Made by a program: the position numbers and the translations under genes. This document shows positions 6,119 to 13,384 of a stretch of 18,383 nt of DNA, one piece after another. Where the stretch lies: NCBI GenBank assembly GCA_964497245.1, contig CAZCCC010000027.1:1-18383 (forward strand), written 5' to 3'. The notes under the pieces are model-generated. The model saw only the letters and a program-made list of their open reading frames with translations. It did not search any database and was not told the DNA's origin. Positions within the stretch are counted from its first letter, which is position 1, and each line of letters starts with the position of its first letter. Source of the stretch: CAZCCC01 sp964497245 (GTDB taxonomy: Bacteria; Patescibacteriota; Patescibacteriia; Buchananbacterales; UBA6539).

Positions 6119-6865
6119 ATGAAAATATCTCGCAATAAACTCATAAATACCCTTCAAGACTTGGGTCTAAGCGAAAAAGAAGCTCAAGTCTATTTAACAT
6201 CAATGTCGTTGGGACCGGCAAGAATTGCCAATATTTCATCAAATTCTGGAATTAAAAGAACAACGGTTTATTCCATTTTTAGTAACTTGCGGATAAAAGG
6301 TCTCATGAGAGAGGAACTGAAGGGCTGGAAAAAGCTATATGTGGCGGAAAATCCCGACAGACTTGAAGTATTGGTTAATAGTATGCAACAGGAAGTAAAA
6401 AAGACACTACCGGAATTTCAGGCAGTTTATAATCTTCGTAGCAGTGGCGCTTTTATCAAATATTATGAAGGAATTGAAGCAATAAGAGGTGTTTATGGTG
6501 ACTTACTTAAACAAATTAAAGCCCACGATGAGTATTTAGTTGTTGGAAATATGCAAAAGTGGCTTAACCAAGATCCTGATTTTTTTCTTGGTTTTTTAAA
6601 GCAGAGAGCTAAATTAAACATAAAAATTAGAGTTTTATTGCAACAATCTGAATCAGCCAAAGATTTTAAAAAAAATGAAAAAATATACAATGAAGAAATA
6701 AAAATAATGCCACCAGAATATAAACTGACGACTAATATGGTTATTGTGCCACATAAGGTTATAATTAATCAGATAATTCCGCCATTATTGGTTATGATGA
6801 TTGAAAATGACAGTATTGTTAAAATGAATCGTGAACTATTTGAAATGATCTGGAAATCAATATAG
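6119..6865 (+). CDS. TrmB-family transcriptional regulator
   Basis: The N-terminus (about 12-65) is a winged helix-turn-helix of the TrmB type, with the family pattern LGLSEKEAQVYL (15-26) and recognition segment GIKRTTVYSIFSNL. A short coiled segment (about 80-105) leads to a C-terminal effector-like domain with KYYEGIEAIRGVY (114-126), the pattern common in CPR and archaeal members. Ligand and regulon are unknown. Length 248 is normal. There is no Shine-Dalgarno in the ten bases before the ATG, so a very short or leaderless transcript is possible. AAGGAG at 6058-6063 is too distant to serve it. The divergent neighbour and the inverted repeat point to local control. Confidence 0.88.
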   Translation: MKISRNKLINTLQDLGLSEKEAQVYLTSMSLGPARIANISSNSGIKRTTVYSIFSNLRIKGLMREELKGWKKLYVAENPDRLEVLVNSMQQEVKKTLPEFQAVYNLRSSGAFIKYYEGIEAIRGVYGDLLKQIKAHDEYLVVGNMQKWLNQDPDFFLGFLKQRAKLNIKIRVLLQQSESAKDFKKNEKIYNEEIKIMPPEYKLTTNMVIVPHKVIINQIIPPLLVMMIENDSIVKMNRELFEMIWKSI

Positions 6866-6905
6866 TAATCATAAATGTTTTTTATAAAAATTGTTTTTTA
6901 GCAGG

Positions 6906-6955
6906 TTGACAAAAACTAACATTAATGATATTGTTTGATTACTAAATAATATAAT
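6906..6955 (+). promoter_or_regulatory. promoter region of the rpsO operon
   Basis: TTGACA (6906-6911) is followed after 17 nt by TATTGT (6929-6934) preceded by an extended -10 TGA. A second perfect TATAAT lies at 6950-6955 without a good -35. Transcription would begin near 6941 or 6962, upstream of the rpsO leader hairpin. Confidence 0.6.
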
Positions 6956-6984
6956 ATACCTCTTCTCGGTTAAGCCAAAAAACG

Positions 6985-7026
6985 ACTTGACTTGGAGGCA
7001 GGTAAAGAGAAAGGCCAAGCAAGTAA
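6985..7026 (+). promoter_or_regulatory. rpsO leader hairpin, candidate S15 autoregulatory site
   Basis: ACTTG (6985-6989) pairs with CAAGT (7020-7024), and CTTGG (6991-6995) with CCAAG (7015-7019), leaving A6990 bulged. The 19-nt loop holds purine-rich AGGTAAAGAGAAAGG, the only ribosome-binding candidate. The stem ends 2 bases before ATG 7027. Ribosomal protein S15 represses its own mRNA through diverse leader structures in several bacteria. Here the role is inferred from position only. Confidence 0.5.
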
Positions 7027-7377
7027 ATGTTAAACAAGAAAAAAAAGGAAAGAATTATTGAAAAGTACAAAACTCACGAAAGTGACACCGGATCTTCACA
7101 GGTTCAAATTGCTATTTTAACAGAAGAAATCAAAGAGCTGACAAAGCATTTAAAAACCCATAAAAAAGATTTTTCTTCCCGCCGCGGACTGCTGAAAAAA
7201 GTTGCAGAACGAAGGCGGCTTTTAAATTATTTAAAAAGGGAAGACGAAAAAGCCTATCAAGAATTAGCCAAATCTTTGAAGTTGAAAGTCGTAGCACCTA
7301 TTCAAGAAGAGAAAAAAATTATATTGGATGATAATATTGAAGCTGATGATTCAGAAGTTGAAGAAGTTGCTGAATAA
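7027..7377 (+). CDS. rpsO: 30S ribosomal protein S15 with acidic C-terminal extension
   Basis: S15 binds the central domain of 16S rRNA early in small-subunit assembly and contributes to a bridge to the large subunit. The conserved core is complete: DTGSSQVQIAILTE (20-33), SRRGLLKKV (51-59) and RRRLLNYLK (62-70). The core ends near residue 88, where bacterial S15 normally stops. This protein continues with about 28 residues dominated by Glu and Asp (93-116). It is the first gene of a probable operon with the NYN-domain gene 23 bases downstream and pnp after that. The rpsO-pnp linkage is a classic bacterial arrangement. Confidence 0.97.
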   Translation: MLNKKKKERIIEKYKTHESDTGSSQVQIAILTEEIKELTKHLKTHKKDFSSRRGLLKKVAERRRLLNYLKREDEKAYQELAKSLKLKVVAPIQEEKKIILDDNIEADDSEVEEVAE

Positions 7378-7400
7378 TTAAAATATTAAAAAATTATAAT

Positions 7401-7958
7401 ATGATTAAGCATAAAGAACAGAGGGTTGGTATTTTTGTTGATGTTGCTAACATGTATCATTCCGCAAAAAATCTTTATAGTTCAAAAGTCAATTTCAAAG
7501 AAGTTTTAAAAACTGCAGTTGCCGGAAGAAAATTGATTAGAGCAATTGCCTATGTAATAAGATCTGAATCAGGGGAAGAAAGAAGTTTTCTAGGAGCTTT
7601 GGATATGCAAGGATTTGAAGTAAAGGCCAAAGATTTGCAGGTTTTTGCCGGCGGAGCTAAAAAAGCTGATTGGGATGTTGGTATTGCTATGGACGCCATT
7701 AAGATGGCTGATAAACTTGACAGTATAATTATAGTTTCCGGCGATGGAGACTATATTCCATTGGTTACCTACCTAAAAGAAAATAAGGGCTGTCAAATTG
7801 AGGTGATTGCTTTTGGCAAGACCACTTCGGCCAAATTGATTGATGCAGTGGATGATTTCATTGATTTGGGCCAGGATACAAAAAAATATCTTATTAAAGA
7901 TAATAGTAAATCAATTAGCTTTATTCCGGGATTGAAAAAATTAACCCAAAGAAAATAA
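7401..7958 (+). CDS. NYN-domain protein (LabA/DUF88 family), putative RNase
   Basis: The NYN domain is a PIN-like nuclease fold that typically cuts RNA with metal ions held by clustered aspartates. Candidate acidic residues are Asp14 (FVDVANM), Asp90 and Asp92 (KADWDVGIAMD), Asp98, and Asp115/Asp117 (SGDGDY). The domain fills nearly the entire 185 residues with a short basic tail. There is no Shine-Dalgarno before the ATG, and translation may be coupled to rpsO 23 bases upstream. Its position between S15 and the 3'-5' exonuclease PNPase suggests it works in rRNA or mRNA turnover, with endonucleolytic cuts feeding PNPase. Activity is inferred from family, not shown. Confidence 0.88.
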   Translation: MIKHKEQRVGIFVDVANMYHSAKNLYSSKVNFKEVLKTAVAGRKLIRAIAYVIRSESGEERSFLGALDMQGFEVKAKDLQVFAGGAKKADWDVGIAMDAIKMADKLDSIIIVSGDGDYIPLVTYLKENKGCQIEVIAFGKTTSAKLIDAVDDFIDLGQDTKKYLIKDNSKSISFIPGLKKLTQRK

Positions 7959-8024
7959 TTTTAATATTAATTAATAAGCCGTTTTGTAAGGCGTTGTTAG
8001 TAGCTATTTTTATCTGAGAAATAT

Positions 8025-8069
8025 TGATGATTATTCAGTCGGAGGAGCATCATTTATATCGGATATAAA
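8025..8069 (+). promoter_or_regulatory. hairpins in the pnp leader
   Basis: The 157 bases between the NYN gene and pnp contain TGATG/CATCA (8025-8029/8048-8052) and, partly overlapping, a perfect palindromic stem TTTATA/TATAAA (8053-8069). A GGAGGAG at 8041-8047 has no start codon at normal distance. PNPase mRNA leaders in enterobacteria carry a processed regulatory hairpin. Whether this leader acts similarly is unknown. Confidence 0.35.
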
Positions 8070-8115
8070 TAATTACTAGTGACGTAGAAAAGACAATCCG
8101 GCTTGAAAGGATTTT

Positions 8116-10332
8116 ATGAATAAAAAAAAGTTTGAAACCGATTTTGCCGGAAAAAAATTAACCATTGAAGTCGGTGAATTAGCCTTGCAGGCTAACGGTT
8201 CTTGTACTGTGTCATATGGTGGCACGGTTGTTTTGGCAACAGCGGTAATGGGAGGAATACGTGAAGGAGTTGATTATTTTCCTCTTTCGGTTGACTACGA
8301 GGAAAGGCTTTATGCTGCCGGTAAAATTAAAGGCAGCCGCTGGATTAAGCGTGAGGGCCGGCCGTCCGATGAAGCAATTTTAACTTCTCGGTTGGTTGAC
8401 CGAGCAATAAGGCCACTTTTTCCAAAAGAAATAAAAAACGAGGTCCAAATCATTTTAACTGTTTTATCTTTTGATCAGGAAAATGATTCAGATGTTATTG
8501 GATTGATTGCTGCTTCTGTTGCGCTTTCAATTTCTAATATTCCATGGAATGGTCCGTTGGCCGGCCTGAGGATAGGTCGGGTAGAAGGGGAGTGGGTTTT
8601 AAATCCTTCCTTTGAAGCCAGAACAAAAAGCGAAATGGATTTCATTGTCGCCGGAAAGAATAACAAACTTTTAATGCTTGAATGTGAAAGTCATGAAGTA
8701 AGTGAGGATGTTTCTTATCAAGCAATTGAATTTTCACTTAAGCATATCGGAAAGCTTACTAAATTTATTGAAGATGTGGCAAAAGAAATTGGATCAGAAA
8801 AAATAAGTCCTGATGTCCAGATTAATGATTCTGAAGATGAAGTTAGTGAAACAGACAATGAGCTAGTTGAAAAGGCTAAAAAGTGGATTGGTGAAAATAT
8901 TCCTAAAATTTTATTTGATAAAAGTTTAACAACTAAATCTGAAAGAAAAAAAGCTTTAGTAAAAGGCAAAGAGGAACTTAATGCTTTCTTAGAATCAGAG
9001 GGGATTGGTAAAGATAAGAGGAAGAAGGTTTTATTTTTAGTTGAAGAGTATGTGGAAAAAGAAGTGACCAGAGCAATTTTAGAAGAAGATAAACGAGTTG
9101 ACGGAAGAAAACTTGATGAAATAAGATCATTAAGCATGAAAATTGGTATTTTGCCTCGGACACACGGCTCTGCCCTATTTAATCGTGGGGAAACTCAAGT
9201 TTTATCAGTTGTTACTTTAGGTGCGCCGGGCGACGAGCAGTTTTTGGAAGGTCTTGAGGAAAGTGGAAAAAAGAGATTTATGCATCATTATAATTTTCCG
9301 CCCTATTCAGTCGGTGAAACAGGAAGAATATTTGGTCCTAGCCGGCGCGATATCGGCCACGGTGCTTTAGCGGAAAAAGCGGTTCGTTTTATGCTACCGG
9401 AAAAAGAAGATTTTCCCTATACTGTAAGAGTAGTTTCCGAAGTTTTAGGTTCAAATGGATCATCTTCAATGGCCTCAACTTGCGGTACGAGTTTGGCATT
9501 AATGGATGCCGGTGTACCTATTAAAAAAGCGGTTGCGGGAATTGCCATGGGCCTTGCCTCTGATGAAAAAAATAACAAATATAAAGTACTTACTGATCTT
9601 CAGGATTTAGAAGATGGTCAGGGTGGAATGGATTTTAAAATTGCCGGAACCAAAGATGGTATTACTGCAATTCAGCTAGATACTAAGACAGATGGTTTAC
9701 CCTTAGAAGTCGTTAAACAGACCCTGGTTCAAGGTTTGCAGGCCCTTCTTCAAATAATCAAGGAAATGGAAAAAGTCATTCCTCAATATAGACCTGAACT
9801 TTCAAAATATGCTCCAAGAATAATTTCATTCAAAATTGATCCTGACAAGATACGCGAAGTTATCGGTCCGGGTGGAAAGATAATAAATAAAATAATAGAA
9901 GAAACAGGCGTCCAGATTGATATTGAGCCGGACGGATTGGTAATGGTTACCGCCGTAAGCGGTTCTGAAGGAGATAAGGCGGTTGAGTGGATTAAAAATA
10001 TAGTCCGTGAAGTTGAAGTGGGTGAGGTCTTTGAAGGAAAAGTGAGCCGGCTTTTTGATTTCGGCGCGATGGTTGAAGTATTACCCGGACAAGAAGGATT
10101 GATTCATATTTCCGAGTTTGATTGGCAGAGAGTTAATAATGTTAAAGATGCGGTTAACATTGGTGATATGGTAAAGGTTAAAGTAATAAGCATAGATGAA
10201 AAAGGCAGAATTAATTTATCAATGAAAGCACTTAAACCAAGACCTGAAAATAGCAGCGGTTCTGGTTTTTCTGGACAGAGCAGGGAAAGGCAGCAAAAGA
10301 AAAAGGGTTTTTTTGGACATTCTAAAAATTAA
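8116..10332 (+). CDS. pnp: polyribonucleotide nucleotidyltransferase (PNPase)
   Basis: PNPase degrades RNA 3' to 5' by phosphorolysis, releasing nucleoside diphosphates, and can add tails in reverse. The 738 residues show the full architecture: first RNase PH domain (from residue 1), helical linker (about 240-325), second RNase PH domain with GSNGSSSMAS near 446-455 and acidic catalytic segment LEDGQGGMDFKIAGT near 497-511, KH domain with GPGGKI (about 584-589) and S1 domain (about 635-702). The last 30 residues are polar and Lys/Ser-rich. AAAGGA sits 5 bases before the ATG. It lies downstream of rpsO and the NYN gene, and a membrane protein gene follows after 12 bases. Confidence 0.98.
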   Translation: MNKKKFETDFAGKKLTIEVGELALQANGSCTVSYGGTVVLATAVMGGIREGVDYFPLSVDYEERLYAAGKIKGSRWIKREGRPSDEAILTSRLVDRAIRPLFPKEIKNEVQIILTVLSFDQENDSDVIGLIAASVALSISNIPWNGPLAGLRIGRVEGEWVLNPSFEARTKSEMDFIVAGKNNKLLMLECESHEVSEDVSYQAIEFSLKHIGKLTKFIEDVAKEIGSEKISPDVQINDSEDEVSETDNELVEKAKKWIGENIPKILFDKSLTTKSERKKALVKGKEELNAFLESEGIGKDKRKKVLFLVEEYVEKEVTRAILEEDKRVDGRKLDEIRSLSMKIGILPRTHGSALFNRGETQVLSVVTLGAPGDEQFLEGLEESGKKRFMHHYNFPPYSVGETGRIFGPSRRDIGHGALAEKAVRFMLPEKEDFPYTVRVVSEVLGSNGSSSMASTCGTSLALMDAGVPIKKAVAGIAMGLASDEKNNKYKVLTDLQDLEDGQGGMDFKIAGTKDGITAIQLDTKTDGLPLEVVKQTLVQGLQALLQIIKEMEKVIPQYRPELSKYAPRIISFKIDPDKIREVIGPGGKIINKIIEETGVQIDIEPDGLVMVTAVSGSEGDKAVEWIKNIVREVEVGEVFEGKVSRLFDFGAMVEVLPGQEGLIHISEFDWQRVNNVKDAVNIGDMVKVKVISIDEKGRINLSMKALKPRPENSSGSGFSGQSRERQQKKKGFFGHSKN

Positions 10333-10344
10333 TAGCTTTATACA

Positions 10345-11814
10345 ATGGAAGATCCTTTCCAAAATCAAGATTTTTCAGAGAAGAAAAATGAAAAGACTTT
10401 GAAATTTCGATTGATTTTGGGAGGGGTCTTTTTTATATTTTTTCTTTTTCTGATTTTTTTTACGGCCCTATCTTATTTATCATGGAAAAATAAACAGGAC
10501 AAATTAATCAGGCTGGTGCCAATTGACTCTGTTTTATATATAACTGCCAGAAATTCTGTTTTTAGCAAGACAAAAATAGCAGACCTGCCTTTTAAAAATA
10601 TTTTTGAAAATTTTGCCCAAGACTATTTTTTCCACAATATTGAGATAGAAAGTCTGATGTTATCTTCTAAAAGATTAAGTTTTGCTTTAATTAAAACTGA
10701 AAAAGAAGGTTTGGCTGGAGTTTTTCTTTTTGAATTTTCAGATAAATTTTCTGTTGAGACCGATAAAGGGTTTGAATTATTAAAAAATATTTGGGTTTTT
10801 TCTGAGAGCAATGAGGCAATAAAAAAGATCAAAGAGACAAAAGATGAAAATATTTTTTCTTTGGCTGGAAAGGCTGATCTAAAATTTATTCAAAATAATT
10901 TATTCAGTTTCTATCTGAATGCCCAAAATTTTAAATTCAATTCTACATTTTTATCCGGCGCTGAAAAAATATTTTCATCTTTAATAAGTAATGATTTATA
11001 TTTTGGACTTTATAAGAGAGTAGGGAGGTATAAATTAAAAATAGAGGGTCTAGAAAATAGAGATTTAGAACATCGCCAGCAAGGTGATTATGAGACTATT
11101 ATAAAATTCATTCCACGAAATTTTAGTTTTTATTTTACTGGAATAAATCTTTCTGATTTATTTTTTCAGTTCGGAAAAATTGATAAAGATATTCCAGAAT
11201 CATTAAGTGGAATAAGGAAAGTAATCCCATTGACCTTGGATTTAGACTTCGCAGAATGGATTGCTAATTTTTTAAGCGGAAGTTTTGATTTATTAATTTT
11301 TAATCAATTTGAAAATTCGGTTTTTAATTTTGACTATATTATTGCTACTAGGAATTTTAAAGAGTCAGACTCCGTTAATCTAAAAAAATTAATTACCGCA
11401 GTGCTCGCCCAAAAATATCCTAAAGAAGTGGAACATATTCTGCCTGACGGTACGGCTGTTGTTGAATTTTTAGCCAATCCAGATGTTTGGCAGTGGGAAT
11501 TTGAAGAGATAAATTATGATTTTAAGATTGAATACCTCTTGGTTCCGGAAATTAATTTTGAAATTGCCTATTATTTGAAGGGAGACGAGTTATTTTTAGC
11601 TGACTCAGTAAGTTCTTTGATTGAATTTATTAATAATGATGGCATAGTTGTTTCCGATTTATTTTTATCATGCGAGTCTAAGGAATTTCATGGAAAAGGG
11701 TTTATATTTAATCCTGGAAATTCTCTTTTTATATTAGGTAAATATTTGCCTGAAAGGATAATAGTAGGCATGGATGGTAAAAATGGTCTTTTGGGGTGTA
11801 TTTTGGAAAAATAG
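10345..11814 (+). CDS. single-pass membrane protein of unknown function
   Basis: I do not recognise a defined family. Residues 1-20 are polar, 22-45 form one strongly hydrophobic transmembrane helix, and the remaining 440 residues form a large, probably extracytoplasmic domain with many alternating hydrophobic strands. The segment LVPIDSVLYITAR just after the membrane recalls DUF3352-type surface proteins, but this is only a resemblance. Charge (Lys/Arg before the helix) favours N-in, C-out topology. The gene begins 12 bases after pnp with no Shine-Dalgarno and so is probably cotranscribed and perhaps translationally coupled. It is very AT-rich, with Phe, Ile and Lys in abundance. Confidence 0.8.
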   Translation: MEDPFQNQDFSEKKNEKTLKFRLILGGVFFIFFLFLIFFTALSYLSWKNKQDKLIRLVPIDSVLYITARNSVFSKTKIADLPFKNIFENFAQDYFFHNIEIESLMLSSKRLSFALIKTEKEGLAGVFLFEFSDKFSVETDKGFELLKNIWVFSESNEAIKKIKETKDENIFSLAGKADLKFIQNNLFSFYLNAQNFKFNSTFLSGAEKIFSSLISNDLYFGLYKRVGRYKLKIEGLENRDLEHRQQGDYETIIKFIPRNFSFYFTGINLSDLFFQFGKIDKDIPESLSGIRKVIPLTLDLDFAEWIANFLSGSFDLLIFNQFENSVFNFDYIIATRNFKESDSVNLKKLITAVLAQKYPKEVEHILPDGTAVVEFLANPDVWQWEFEEINYDFKIEYLLVPEINFEIAYYLKGDELFLADSVSSLIEFINNDGIVVSDLFLSCESKEFHGKGFIFNPGNSLFILGKYLPERIIVGMDGKNGLLGCILEK

Positions 11815-11929
11815 TGGTTGTGGATAAAGTGTTAATATCAAAGTTATCAATAAAATATTTTTTTATGTTTTTGTAAAGATATAATTATTGCTAATTTAAA
11901 GCAATTTTTTTATTTATTTTATAAAAAAG

Positions 11930-11958
11930 TTGACACGAATATTTATATATGATATATT
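11930..11958 (+). promoter_or_regulatory. strong extended -10 promoter of the ncRNA candidate
   Basis: A perfect TTGACA (11930-11935) and TATATT (11953-11958) are separated by exactly 17 nt, and TGA immediately precedes the -10, making it an extended -10. It is among the strongest sigma70-type promoters in the window. Transcription would begin near 11965 and no ORF follows. Confidence 0.8.
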
Positions 11959-11964
11959 ATTAAT

Positions 11965-12323
11965 ATAGATGTTATCCTTGAAAACTTACAGAAAAGTTTC
12001 CCTAATAAGATATTGGAGGAACTTTTTTCTTCTCTACTACTCTTAATAACCTCTTTGAGACATGAATCTGACTATGTCTCGCTAAAACAAAAACAAAAAT
12101 AGCGGTTGAAGGACCCACAAAGAGAGTCCTAACCAAGGAGAGGTAGAGAAGCGCTTCAGTCAGTGGAAGCAATAGAAATCTTGGGCGGCGATTCGTCCAG
12201 GTATTCAGCAGAGAGAAAATCAATTATGGTTTTCTGCCTACTGAGTACTTGGTGCTCCACCTGAGATTTTGGTGCGGGGCGCCACAAATTAATTTTGCGG
12301 GGCGTAACCCCGCACCTTTTTTT
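11965..12323 (+). ncRNA. candidate structured non-coding RNA of unknown family
   Basis: The unit of about 359 nt runs from the promoter at 11930-11958 to the terminator ending at 12323. A long-range helix CTTCTCTA/TAGAGAAG (12029-12036/12144-12151), continued by CCTCT/AGAGG (12050-12054/12139-12143), encloses three hairpins: GAGACAT/ATGTCTC (12057-12063/12074-12080), GCTA/TAGC with an A-rich loop (12081-12103), and GGTT-AGGAC/GTCCT-AACC (12104-12134). Downstream follow GCTTC/GAAGC (12153-12170), an 8-bp hairpin CTTGGGCG/CGTCCAGG (12180-12201), AGAAAA/TTTTCT (12214-12235) and GGTG/CACC (12251-12261). I looked for RNase P, tmRNA, SRP and 6S hallmarks and found none convincing. It may be a divergent housekeeping RNA or a new family. 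Confidence 0.6.
12271..12323 (+). terminator. strong intrinsic terminator of the ncRNA candidate
   Basis: GCGGGG (12297-12302) pairs perfectly with CCCCGC (12308-12313) around loop CGTAA, followed after ACC by seven T (12317-12323). An alternative longer pairing, GGTGCGGGG (12271-12279) with CCCCGCACC (12308-12316), uses the same 3' arm. This competing fold could act as a switch or simply reflect a duplicated hairpin half. Confidence 0.85.
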
Positions 12324-12366
12324 ATTGGTGAATAAAAATGCATATTGGACATGACGCCAGACATCA

Positions 12367-12394
12367 TTGACACATTTTTTATGTAGGATATAAT
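12367..12394 (+). promoter_or_regulatory. consensus promoter of the TraR/DksA-lspA pair
   Basis: Perfect TTGACA (12367-12372) and perfect TATAAT (12389-12394) are separated by 16 nt. The predicted start near 12401 places a stem CCCAGC/GCTGGG (12409-12414/12422-12427) close to the 5' end of the message, where it might stabilise the transcript. There is no Shine-Dalgarno before ATG 12454. Confidence 0.8.
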
Positions 12395-12453
12395 TAATAT
12401 AATACTTGCCCAGCTTAATATGCTGGGTCTAAAAGCATAATGATAACAAAAAT

Positions 12454-12825
12454 ATGGACAAAAAAATTTTATCGGAGATAAAAAATAATTTAGCGGCTGA
12501 AAGAAAACGGCTGGAAAGTGAATTGGCCGGCTTTGCAAAAAAGGATCTGACAATCAAAGATAATTATCGTTCTGAATTTCCGGAGTTTGGAAATGATGAT
12601 GACGAGAATGCGAATGAAGTTGCCGAATATAGCGATCGGCTTTCTTTAGAACACGCGTTAGAAAAGCAGCTCCAAGATGTAAATAAAGCTTTAGAAAATA
12701 TTCAAAACGGTAAATACGGAATTTGTAATCACTGCGGGGAGCCAATTGACGGGCAAAGATTAAAGATTAGGCCGACATCAAGTTCTTGTGTTGAATGTAA
12801 GAAAAAGCTGAAAGGCGAATCCTAG
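12454..12825 (+). CDS. TraR/DksA-type C4 zinc-finger protein
   Basis: The 123 residues match the short TraR/DksA family: an N-terminal helical segment (1-35), an acidic FGNDDDENANEVAEY stretch (45-59), a second helix (60-85) and a C4 zinc finger with Cys91, Cys94, Cys112 and Cys115. Family members bind in the RNA polymerase secondary channel and modulate initiation, often together with ppGpp. The acidic stretch lies where DksA carries its functional coiled-coil tip, though an exact match to the tip residues is not evident. It has its own consensus promoter. lspA starts 29 bases downstream, an adjacency that suggests an operon. Confidence 0.92.
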   Translation: MDKKILSEIKNNLAAERKRLESELAGFAKKDLTIKDNYRSEFPEFGNDDDENANEVAEYSDRLSLEHALEKQLQDVNKALENIQNGKYGICNHCGEPIDGQRLKIRPTSSSCVECKKKLKGES

Positions 12826-12854
12826 CTGTGGTTTTTTAAAAAGTAAATGGATAA

Positions 12855-13325
12855 ATGAAATATTTAAGTTTAAATTTATTTGTTTTTGTTTTTTTTATTT
12901 TTGACAGATTATTGAAATATTATTTTTTTAAAAACCCCGCTGAGATTTTTAGCGGCGGTTTTTTATTTGGGCTTAATTTTCGTTTTGAAAAGAATTTTGG
13001 AATTGCTTTCGGTTTTTCGGTTAATCGGATTCTTTTAATTTTTCTTACGGTGTTTTTGATTTTAATATTGTTTTCTTTTTTAATTAAAGCTTATCAACGA
13101 AAAGATTCTTGGGAAATTTTAGGTTTCAGTTTTATTGTTTTTGGTGCTATTTCCAATTTAATTGATCGACTGCGCTTTGGTTTTGTTATTGACTATATTG
13201 ATCTGCCTATTTTTACTGTTTTTAATATAGCCGATTGTTTGATTTCAGCCGGAGTAGTTGTTTTTCTTGTTAGTATAGGGATTCATTCTACGGCTGGACA
13301 AATAAAAAATATTGATATAAAATAA
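12855..13325 (+). CDS. lspA: lipoprotein signal peptidase (signal peptidase II)
   Basis: LspA is an integral-membrane aspartyl peptidase that removes the signal peptide from diacylated prolipoproteins. Hydrophobic segments appear near 3-16, 57-78, 88-102 and 124-143, the usual four. Conserved residues are Asp17 (FDRLLK), Asn47 (EKNFGIAFG), Asn101, Asp104 and Arg105 (NLIDRL), catalytic Asp113 (VIDY) and catalytic Asp127 (FNIAD). Its 156 residues match the family length. No Shine-Dalgarno is present. It follows the TraR/DksA-type gene and is followed by a TCAACATGG motif with a weak terminator-like hairpin. Confidence 0.96.
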   Translation: MKYLSLNLFVFVFFIFDRLLKYYFFKNPAEIFSGGFLFGLNFRFEKNFGIAFGFSVNRILLIFLTVFLILILFSFLIKAYQRKDSWEILGFSFIVFGAISNLIDRLRFGFVIDYIDLPIFTVFNIADCLISAGVVVFLVSIGIHSTAGQIKNIDIK

Positions 13326-13344
13326 TTTTAACAATTATATAATA

Positions 13345-13372
13345 TCAACATGGCGCTTTAGGGGCGTTTTTT
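13345..13372 (+). terminator. TCAACATGG motif with weak terminator-like hairpin
   Basis: Nineteen bases after the lspA stop, TCAACATGG (13345-13353) leads into a short stem (13352-13356 with 13364-13368, two G-U pairs) followed by six T (13367-13372). The stem is weak, so termination is uncertain. The upstream motif matches those before the stronger hairpins at 14533 and 18298. Confidence 0.4.
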
Positions 13373-13384
13373 AAATGGGTTAAA

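Larger units (their letters stand above)
11815..12453. other. 639-base gap holding an ncRNA unit and the TraR/DksA promoter
   Basis: No plausible protein gene is present on the plus strand; minus-strand frames here lie across the foldable RNA and lack start signals. The gap holds an AT-rich spacer, a strong promoter (11930-11958), the ncRNA candidate (11965-12323) with its terminator, and the promoter and leader of the TraR/DksA-type gene (12367-12453). Confidence 0.7.

Noticed and set aside
8041..8055. GGAGGAG as the start signal of a small gene before pnp
   Set aside because: No ATG, GTG or TTG lies at normal spacing with an open frame; pnp has its own AAAGGA site.
11965..12323. Identification of the ncRNA as tmRNA
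   Set aside because: A CTTAATAACC string at 12042-12051 recalls the tmRNA tag stop, but the preceding codons do not give an Ala-rich tag, and the conserved 5' end and tRNA-like 3' domain are missing.
11965..12323. Identification of the ncRNA as RNase P RNA or SRP RNA
   Set aside because: GGAGGAAC at 12015-12022 and GGAAGCA at 12165-12171 are only partial matches, and the partner conserved regions needed for the cores are absent.
12002..12745. Minus-strand frames across the ncRNA candidate and TraR/DksA gene
   Set aside because: They have no ribosome-binding sites, cross the plus-strand promoter and terminator signals, and show no protein-like motifs.
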